Below, piece after piece: positions 5,397 through 10,169 of a stretch of 10,169 nucleotides of DNA. Origin of the DNA: an uncultured Clostridia bacterium (lineage in GTDB: Bacteria; Bacillota; Clostridia; Oscillospirales; Oscillospiraceae); assembly GCA_947177115.1 (NCBI GenBank), contig CAMWTG010000080.1:1-10169 (forward strand), written 5' to 3'. A model generated the notes under the pieces. That model was given only the letters and a program-made list of their open reading frames with translations, was not told where the DNA came from and ran no database searches. How positions within the stretch are numbered: the stretch's first letter is position 1; every line of letters starts with the position of its first letter. The position numbers and the translations under genes are program-made.

Positions 5397-8096
5397 GTGA
5401 TAAAAAAATGGTTTGAGATCATTACCGACCACAGGATCAGCCTGCGCGAGCGCATGTTCCGCATTGTGACAGGCGTCTGCATGATCGCGGTGGCATTCAC
5501 CCTGCCCATGGGCAGGAGCGTTCTGAATATCGTGCTTTTGGTCATGAGCCTTGCCGCAATGGCGCTGATCGTGAAATTCAGCATCCGCAAAGGGCGCATC
5601 CAAACGGGGGCTACGGCCATTGCGGTGCTGCTGCTGGCGCTGTTTCCCCTTACCTTTTTCTCTGCGGGCGGATTTTACAGCGGCGTGCCGGAGTGGTTTG
5701 TCCTTTGTTTTATTTATGTCTGCATTACCCTGCAGGGCCGGCGCATGGCCGTATTTTTCGCGCTGTGTACGCTGGAGACGCTGCTTTGTTATAGCGCCGC
5801 CTTTTATTATCCGGAGCTTGCCGTGCCGAACCCCCACAACAACGCCTTGTTTGATTCCGCGTTTTCCATGATCATGGTCGGCCTGCTCACCAGCGTACTG
5901 CTTATGTTCCTGAACCGGATGTATGAGGAGGAAAACGCCCTTTCCCAGCAGCAAAAAAAAGAGATCGAGGAGCTGAACCGGGCGGAAAACAATTTCTTTT
6001 CCAGTATGAGCCATGAGATCCGCACGCCCATCAATACGATCATTGGATTAAACGAGATCATCCTGCGGGAGGATATTTCGGAGGAAGTGGCGGAGAACGC
6101 GCGGAATATCCAGGGCGCCAGCAAGCTGCTGCTGACGCTGATCAACGATATTCTGGACATATCCAAGATCAAATCCGGAAAGATGGAAGTTGTCAACGTC
6201 TCCTATGAAACAGGGGCGCTTTTTTCCGAGATTGTCAATATGATATGGATCAAGGCAAAGGAGAAGGGCCTGGAATTCAAGCTCCAGGTGGATCCGTCCA
6301 TCCCCAGCATGCTCTGCGGAGATGAGGTGCGCATCAAGCAGATCCTGATTAACCTGTTGAATAATGCGGTAAAGTATACCAGCGAGGGCTCGGTCACCCT
6401 TTCCGTCCGGTGCGAGCGCCGGGCGGTCAACAGGGTGCGGGTCTGGTATTCCGTGGAGGATACCGGGCAGGGGGTGCGGAAGGAGAACATCCCCTATATT
6501 TTCAACGCGTTCCGGCGGGTGGACGAGGAAAAGAACCGGTACATTGAGGGGACCGGGCTGGGGCTGAGCATCGTCCAGCAGCTGGTGGAGCTGATGGGCG
6601 GCGAAATCAGCGTGAACAGCGTCTATACCAAAGGTTCGAAATTTATCGTTACGCTGGAGCAGGATATTGTGGACGAGAAGGAGCTGGGAGCGTTTACGCT
6701 GGCGTCCCGCGCCAGGATCCACGATGGAGAGCCCTACCAGCAGAGCTTTGAAGCGCCGGATGCCCACATACTTATCGTGGACGACAACGATATGAACCTG
6801 ATGGTGGTGAGCAAGCTGCTGGCTGAGACAAAGATCCAGATCGATCTGGCCGCAAGCGGGGCGGAATGCCTCCGGCTGACGCAGAATCATCACTATGACT
6901 GCATCCTCATGGACCACATGATGCCGGAAATGGATGGGATCGAATGCCTCCACGCGCTGCGCGCGCAGCCGGGCGGCTTGTGCCAGGACGTGCCCGTAGT
7001 CGCCCTGACCGCCAACGCGGGCAGCGACAACCAGCTCCTGTACCGGAAGGAGGGATTCAGCGGCTATTTGGCCAAGCCGGTCAGCGGCGCGCTGCTGGAG
7101 GCGGCTGTGCTGAGTGTCCTTCCCAAGGAACTGGTCCGGCTGAGCGAGGAGGTCAGGCAGTCGGATATCGACAAGGATATCCTGATCTTCGAACAGGTAA
7201 AAAGACGCTCCATCCTGGTCACAACGGACAGCGTGTGCGACCTCCCGGTATCTCTCAGGAAGGAGTACGGCATCTCCGTATGCCCCTACTATGTCTGTAC
7301 GGATGCGGGCCGTTTTCTGGATGACAGAGAGCTGAAGACGGATGAGCTGCTGATGCATATTGCCGGCGGGGGGAAAGGATATTCCCAGCCGCCCGAGGTG
7401 GAGGACTACGAACGGTTTTTTGCGGAGAAGCTGACGGAGGCGCAGAATGTGATCCATATCACCATGGCAAAGCACGTCAGCGAGGGGTATCAGAACGCCT
7501 TCGAGGCGGCCAAATCCTTCGAGAATGTCACGGTGGTCAATTCCGGTCATCTCTCCAGCAGCATGGGGCTGATGGTACTGTGCGCGGCCCATATGGCGGA
7601 GCACCATGCCGCGAAGGAGGAGATCGTGGAAGCGGTGAGACGGATGGAGCGCTTCATTTCCTCCGCCTTTATCATAAACAGCACCCACATGATGTGCCGG
7701 TCCGGGCGGATATCGAAAAAGATACAGGTCCTCTGCGATGCGCTGCTGCTGCATCCGGTCCTTGTCCTGAAAAAGAGCAGGATGGTGGTCGGCAGTATGG
7801 AGATGGGCAGCTTTTCCCATGCGGCGAAAAAATATGTCAAAAAGGTGCTCCAGGATACCAGGAACATCGACCGGCGCATCCTGTTCATCACATATTCCGG
7901 ACTGGACGAAAAACGGCTCCAGTATATCCAGAATCTGGTGCGGCAGTATTGCCCGTTTGAGCGGGTCTATCTGCAGAAGGCATCTTCCGCCATTGCAAGC
8001 AACTGCGGCCCGGGATCATTTGGGCTGCTGTTTATGCGGAAGGATGATGCGGCGGTCTCCTTTTTCCAGGCAGCGGAGCATGATGGAGCGGCGTAG
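5397..8096 (+). CDS. Membrane hybrid histidine kinase-receiver fused to a C-terminal DegV (FakB-like) lipid-binding domain
   Basis: 899 residues; GTG start with GAGG 5 bases upstream. Domains: about six membrane segments (22-173) with no large extracellular part; a short coiled linker; HisKA (His206 in SMSHEIRTPIN); HATPase_c (Asn323, G1 EDTGQGV at 354-360, G2 EGTGLGLSI at 384-392); receiver (Asp462/463, Asp506 in LMDHMMP, Thr538, Lys560); then a complete DegV domain (~604-880). DegV signs are ILVTTDSVCDLP, YSQPPEVEDYERFF, VVNSGHLSSSMGL, a GRIS motif (770-773) and NCGPGSFGLLF at the end. Stand-alone DegV/FakB proteins (~280 residues) bind fatty acids and, in Firmicutes, present them to the kinase FakA. 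Here the domain follows the receiver, where an output domain is usual. Some FakB carboxylate-contact positions differ (see findings). There is no HPt; the preceding kinase could supply one. Kinase and receiver parts resemble those of the preceding gene, suggesting duplication. Confidence 0.92.
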   Translation: MIKKWFEIITDHRISLRERMFRIVTGVCMIAVAFTLPMGRSVLNIVLLVMSLAAMALIVKFSIRKGRIQTGATAIAVLLLALFPLTFFSAGGFYSGVPEWFVLCFIYVCITLQGRRMAVFFALCTLETLLCYSAAFYYPELAVPNPHNNALFDSAFSMIMVGLLTSVLLMFLNRMYEEENALSQQQKKEIEELNRAENNFFSSMSHEIRTPINTIIGLNEIILREDISEEVAENARNIQGASKLLLTLINDILDISKIKSGKMEVVNVSYETGALFSEIVNMIWIKAKEKGLEFKLQVDPSIPSMLCGDEVRIKQILINLLNNAVKYTSEGSVTLSVRCERRAVNRVRVWYSVEDTGQGVRKENIPYIFNAFRRVDEEKNRYIEGTGLGLSIVQQLVELMGGEISVNSVYTKGSKFIVTLEQDIVDEKELGAFTLASRARIHDGEPYQQSFEAPDAHILIVDDNDMNLMVVSKLLAETKIQIDLAASGAECLRLTQNHHYDCILMDHMMPEMDGIECLHALRAQPGGLCQDVPVVALTANAGSDNQLLYRKEGFSGYLAKPVSGALLEAAVLSVLPKELVRLSEEVRQSDIDKDILIFEQVKRRSILVTTDSVCDLPVSLRKEYGISVCPYYVCTDAGRFLDDRELKTDELLMHIAGGGKGYSQPPEVEDYERFFAEKLTEAQNVIHITMAKHVSEGYQNAFEAAKSFENVTVVNSGHLSSSMGLMVLCAAHMAEHHAAKEEIVEAVRRMERFISSAFIINSTHMMCRSGRISKKIQVLCDALLLHPVLVLKKSRMVVGSMEMGSFSHAAKKYVKKVLQDTRNIDRRILFITYSGLDEKRLQYIQNLVRQYCPFERVYLQKASSAIASNCGPGSFGLLFMRKDDAAVSFFQAAEHDGAA

Positions 8097-8214
8097 CCCG
8101 GGCATGGCACAGCGCCGGATGCCGGCAGTCTCAGGAACGGTTTGGCTTGCTGCAGGCCGCCGGGGACGGTTTGCACGTTGCGCACAGAATATTCATAAAT
8201 TTTGCAAAGCAAAA

Positions 8215-8237
8215 GCCGGGGGCCAAATGGCTCCCGG
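8215..8237 (-). terminator. Intrinsic terminator of the arsR-permease-thioredoxin operon
   Basis: On the minus strand CCGGGAGCC, loop ATTT, GGCCCCCGG (9-bp stem with one G-T pair), followed by CTTTTGCTTT. It begins 15 bases after the thioredoxin-like gene's stop. The plus-strand kinase gene converges on it and has no other clear terminator, so the same hairpin may serve it, but the T tail on that side is poor. The 118 bases between 8097 and 8214 hold no gene I can support. Confidence 0.75.
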
Positions 8238-8252
8238 TCTGCTTATGGTGCT

Positions 8253-8600
8253 CTAAGCGTTGGCTCTCACCTTCTGAATGATAGCCTTTGCTTCGTCTTT
8301 TTTCAGCGCTCTGCCACAAGACACCACTTTCCCGCCCACCACCAACGCCGGGGTGGTCATTACGCCGTAGGCGGCAATCTGCGTGAAATCCGTCACATGG
8401 TCAATGGACGGATCCATCCCCAACTCTGTCAGAGCGGTCCGAACAGCATCCTCCAAAGCGTTACACTTGGCGCAGCCGCTTCCCAGCACCTTGACCCCAC
8501 CTGTTAACTTTGCCGCTTCTGCCTGCGTCATCGTTTCCGGGGTACGGCTGCCGCAGCAGCAGGATTTTGTTTCTTCCTTTTTCTTGTTAAACAGCCCCAT
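8253..8600 (-). CDS. Small thioredoxin-fold redox protein (CxxC)
   Basis: 115 residues. After a basic, cysteine-rich start (KSCCCGS, Cys14-16) comes a compact thioredoxin-like fold: strand VKVLGSGC, active-site motif GCAKC (Cys43, Cys46), a helix, then TTPALVVGGKVVSCG with the cis-proline at Pro84. This is the pattern of the short 'redox-active disulfide protein 2' / thioredoxin_3 family, which is smaller than classical thioredoxin. It lies 20 bases after the permease stop with a good AGGAGG, so it is the last gene of the arsR operon. Similar small thioredoxins often accompany ArsR-permease pairs (from memory), suggesting a role in reducing or handing over a metalloid or thiol substrate. The N-terminal triple Cys could bind metal. 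Substrate is not determined. Confidence 0.87.
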   Translation of the reverse strand: MGLFNKKKEETKSCCCGSRTPETMTQAEAAKLTGGVKVLGSGCAKCNALEDAVRTALTELGMDPSIDHVTDFTQIAAYGVMTTPALVVGGKVVSCGRALKKDEAKAIIQKVRANA

Positions 8601-8620
8601 AGATCATTCCTCCTAAAAAT

Positions 8621-9622
8621 TTATATCAGCAAAAATTGGAACGCATTGAACAGGCAGCCAACTGTGATAATGCCGATGGTGCAAATACCAATGAACAAGG
8701 CCAGCAGTTTCGGTTTTACCGCTTTGCGGAGCATAATCATGGACGGTAAGCTTAACGTGGTGACGGCCATCATAAAAGCCAAAATCGTACCGAGCTGTGC
8801 GCCCTTGCAGAGTAGCGCCTCTGCCACAGGAATAGTTCCGAAGATATCGGCGTACATGGGAATACCTACCAGCGTTGCAAGGATAACCCCGAACGGATTG
8901 TTGCCGCCCAGCACAGCCTCAATCCAACTTTCTGGTATCCAGTTATGAATAACTGCGCCAATACCTACACCAATCAAAATATATGGAAACACTTTCTTAA
9001 AAGTAGAGGAAACCTGTTCTTTTGCAAATTGAACACGTTCTTTTGCCGTCAAGGTTGGAGCTTCTATGTCAACACTGCCGGCCTTGCGGATAAATTCCTC
9101 CACATATGGTTCCATGTGTAATTTTTCAATCAAAGTGCCACCTGCTACGGCGGCTGCCAATCCGACCACAACATAGGCAATAGCGACTTTCGCGCCGAAA
9201 ATGCTCATTAGGAGGATAAGACTTCCCAAATCCACCATAGGGGATGAAATCAAAAAAGAAAATGTAACCCCTAATGGCAGCCCTGCGCTGGTGAAGCCAA
9301 TAAACAGAGGGATGGACGAGCAGGAGCAGAACGGCGTCACCGTACCCAGCAGGGCGGAAATGATATTTGCGCCGATGCCATGGGACCGGCCCAGGATCCG
9401 CTTGCTTCGTTCCGGCGGGAAGTAGCTTTGAATGTAGGAAATCACAAAAATCAAAAAGCAGAGCAGCACAGTGATTTTCAATACATCGTAAAGGAAAAAA
9501 CGGATGCTTCCCCCCATACGACCCCCCATATCCAGCCCCAGCGCGGAAAGGCCTACGCCGGTCAGTTCGTCCAGCCATTTCATGCCTAAAACCTGGTCTT
9601 GGATAAACCGCCATACAGCCAT
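8621..9622 (-). CDS. CxC-motif permease of the UPF0718/ArsP-like (YraQ) family
   Basis: 333 residues, with about eight hydrophobic membrane segments split by a charged cytoplasmic loop (~165-210). The hallmark is TPFCSCSSIPLFIGF (96-110; Cys99 and Cys101), repeated in weaker form in the second half as VGIPMYADIFGTIPV (252-266), consistent with an internal two-fold repeat. In ArsP of this family the transporter exports trivalent organoarsenicals; other members have no proven substrate. The start at 9622 has GAGG 7 bases upstream. It is second in the operon after the ArsR-type repressor, with an ATCAA-N6-TTGAT dyad in the gap, and is followed after 20 bases by the thioredoxin-like gene. Family assignment is firm; organoarsenical export is only inferred. 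Confidence 0.88.
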   Translation of the reverse strand: MAVWRFIQDQVLGMKWLDELTGVGLSALGLDMGGRMGGSIRFFLYDVLKITVLLCFLIFVISYIQSYFPPERSKRILGRSHGIGANIISALLGTVTPFCSCSSIPLFIGFTSAGLPLGVTFSFLISSPMVDLGSLILLMSIFGAKVAIAYVVVGLAAAVAGGTLIEKLHMEPYVEEFIRKAGSVDIEAPTLTAKERVQFAKEQVSSTFKKVFPYILIGVGIGAVIHNWIPESWIEAVLGGNNPFGVILATLVGIPMYADIFGTIPVAEALLCKGAQLGTILAFMMAVTTLSLPSMIMLRKAVKPKLLALFIGICTIGIITVGCLFNAFQFLLI

Positions 9623-9657
9623 AGAAAAACCTCGCTTTCCTTTTTGCAGAATATCAT

Positions 9658-9673
9658 ATCAAAAAAATTTGAT
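9658..9673. promoter_or_regulatory. ArsR-type operator dyad upstream of the permease
   Basis: ATCAA-N6-TTGAT, perfect half-sites with an all-A/T centre, in the gap between the repressor and permease genes. The same dyad occurs at the repressor's own promoter. A weak -10-like TATGAT on the minus strand (9658-9653) touches it, but no good -35 is visible, so an internal promoter is uncertain. Confidence 0.55.
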
Positions 9674-9684
9674 GTTTTATGTTG

Positions 9685-9719
9685 AGATAAACGCCATCTT
9701 GTTATGATGGCGCTTATCT
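9685..9719 (-). repeat. Inverted repeat covering the repressor gene's stop codon
   Basis: AGATAAACGCCATC and GATGGCGCTTATCT pair at 13 of 14 positions around a 7-base loop. The repressor's TAA (9716-9714) is inside one arm. No T-run follows directly on the minus strand; a 7-T run starts 17 bases later, inside the operator dyad. It may be a leaky terminator or mRNA processing hairpin that separates repressor and permease levels. Confidence 0.6.
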
Positions 9720-10031
9720 GTCACATGAAAGGCATCCGCCCTCCTGGTCCGTAACTGGCGTAGTGATGGCAAGCAGCAGCTTCACCGCTTTGTTTCTGCC
9801 CGTCTCACTCAAACGGTAATGTGTCCATTTGCCCTCCTGCCGGCTTGTCACAAGTCCGGAGTCGCATAAAATTTTCATGTGATAGGACAGGCCCGATTGT
9901 GTCAGATTCATCGGCTCTTGCAAAACGCAGGCGCATTTTTCACCGCCGCGCAGCTGTTCCAGAATGGCAAGCCGTTTGGGATCACATAGGGCTTTGAATA
10001 CTTTAGCGTGCTCCTGATGGACGCTGCTCAT
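9714..10031 (-). CDS. ArsR/SmtB-family metalloid-responsive repressor
   Basis: 105 residues, one winged-helix domain. HAKVFKALCDPKRLAILEQLRGGEKCACVL is the classic start of the family, with a Cys-Ala-Cys pair (Cys33, Cys35) at the alpha-3 position where ArsR proteins carry their As/Sb-binding CxC. The recognition helix is LTQSGLSYHMKILCDSGLV (43-61), followed by the wing RQEGKWTHYRLS. A C-terminal CLSC pair (Cys100, Cys103) could add ligands. Such repressors leave DNA when trivalent metalloid binds the thiols. GAGG lies 8 bases before the ATG. It is the first gene of a minus-strand operon with the CxC permease and thioredoxin-like protein, under a consensus promoter with an operator at the start point, so autoregulation is expected. 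Confidence 0.92.
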   Translation of the reverse strand: MSSVHQEHAKVFKALCDPKRLAILEQLRGGEKCACVLQEPMNLTQSGLSYHMKILCDSGLVTSRQEGKWTHYRLSETGRNKAVKLLLAITTPVTDQEGGCLSCDR

Positions 10032-10045
10032 GGCAACAACCTCAA

Positions 10046-10061
10046 ATCAAAAATTGTTGAT
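10046..10061. promoter_or_regulatory. ArsR-type operator dyad at the repressor's promoter
   Basis: ATCAA-AAATTG-TTGAT, a perfect dyad just downstream of the -10 (10069-10074), covering roughly +1 to +16 of the expected transcript. Binding here would block initiation. It shares exact half-sites and spacing with the dyad at 9658-9673. Confidence 0.7.
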
Positions 10062-10068
10062 ATATTGT

Positions 10069-10097
10069 AGTATACGAGATTTTACCGGGATTGTCAA
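10069..10097 (-). promoter_or_regulatory. Sigma-A promoter of the arsR-permease-thioredoxin operon
   Basis: On the minus strand TTGACA (10097-10092, perfect), a 17-base spacer, TATACT (10074-10069, 5 of 6). The leader to the repressor ATG at 10031 is about 30 bases and contains the operator dyad. Confidence 0.88.
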
Positions 10098-10121
10098 CTG
10101 CTTTCAAAAAGATTTTATAGT
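10091..10121 (+). promoter_or_regulatory. Possible divergent promoter for the gene starting at 10161
   Basis: TTGTCA (10091-10096) and TATAGT (10116-10121) separated by 19 bases, longer than ideal. The -35 would overlap the -35 of the divergent repressor promoter. Its position suits the start codon at 10161, but the spacing makes it weak. Confidence 0.3.
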
Positions 10122-10160
10122 CGACACACTTGAGAATCGGTAAAAAGGAGGCGGAGGAAA

Positions 10161-10169
10161 ATGCGGTGT
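10161..10169 (+). CDS. Start of a divergent gene, cut by the window end
   Basis: Only three codons (Met-Arg-Cys) are visible. The call rests on the ribosome binding site: AAGGAGG (10145-10151) 9 bases before the ATG, followed by a second GGAGG closer in, and on the divergent position relative to the repressor. Nothing can be said of its function. Confidence 0.5.

Noticed and set aside
6048..7820. Minus-strand open frame of 590 codons opposite the kinase-DegV gene
   Set aside because: The same antisense shadow effect; no RBS or recognisable domain.
5397..8096. Two separate genes (kinase and DegV) joined by misassembly
   Set aside because: The frame is continuous through the linker at residues ~580-604, with no RBS and start suited to a separate DegV gene and no change in base use. 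Read mapping would settle it.
8097..8214. Possible small gene or RNA between the convergent kinase-DegV and thioredoxin genes
   Set aside because: Only a short GCCGG-ATG-CCGGC hairpin and no RBS-linked frame; the open frames are extensions of shadows.
1..10169. tRNA, rRNA, CRISPR array, insertion sequence or riboswitch
   Set aside because: I found no cloverleaf, regular spaced repeats, transposase motifs or known riboswitch core on either strand by eye. Small or diverged RNAs could be missed without a covariance-model search.

Overview
The window looks like chromosomal DNA of an anaerobic gut Firmicute, probably a class Clostridia / Oscillospiraceae-type organism. Reasons: strong AGGAGG-type ribosome binding sites, consensus TTGACA/TATAAT promoters, fairly high GC in the central genes, and the gene content (M42 peptidase, SH3-NlpC/P60 hydrolase, DegV-family protein, hybrid kinases, ArsR/permease/thioredoxin cassette). 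This placement is inference from style and content, not from a marker gene. The first ~71 bases are not biological: they read as Illumina Nextera adapter sequence with many A-to-C/T-to-G miscalls, so position 72 is the real contig edge.

Left part (72-2179, minus strand): a truncated M42-type aminopeptidase, a secreted three-SH3 NlpC/P60 cell-wall hydrolase, and a 96-residue protein of unknown function. The last is transcribed from a near-perfect promoter whose -10 region is overlapped by a direct repeat fitting the WalR (YycF) box. The hydrolase may be read from the same promoter, which would suit a WalKR-type cell-wall regulon.

Central part (2338-8096, plus strand): a three-gene signalling cluster behind one clear promoter. 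It encodes a stand-alone receiver, a membrane hybrid histidine kinase (6 TM, HisKA, HATPase, degenerate receiver, receiver, HPt), and a second membrane hybrid kinase (TM, HisKA, HATPase, receiver) fused at its C-terminus to a complete DegV/FakB-like lipid-binding domain. The cluster has three apparently competent receivers, two kinase cores and a single HPt, but no DNA-binding or enzymatic output domain. The DegV fusion occupies the position where an output domain would normally be, and this is the most interesting thing in the window. A phosphorelay linked to fatty-acid or lipid sensing, or controlling lipid binding, is a reasonable hypothesis.

Right part (8215-10097, minus strand): an AT-richer three-gene cassette, ArsR-family repressor - CxC-motif permease (UPF0718/ArsP-like) - small thioredoxin-fold protein. 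It has a consensus promoter, two perfect ATCAA-N6-TTGAT dyads (one at the arsR transcription start, one before the permease) and a terminator. It is probably a metalloid or thiol-stress resistance module. At the right edge a divergent gene begins (strong RBS and ATG at 10161), but only three codons are visible.
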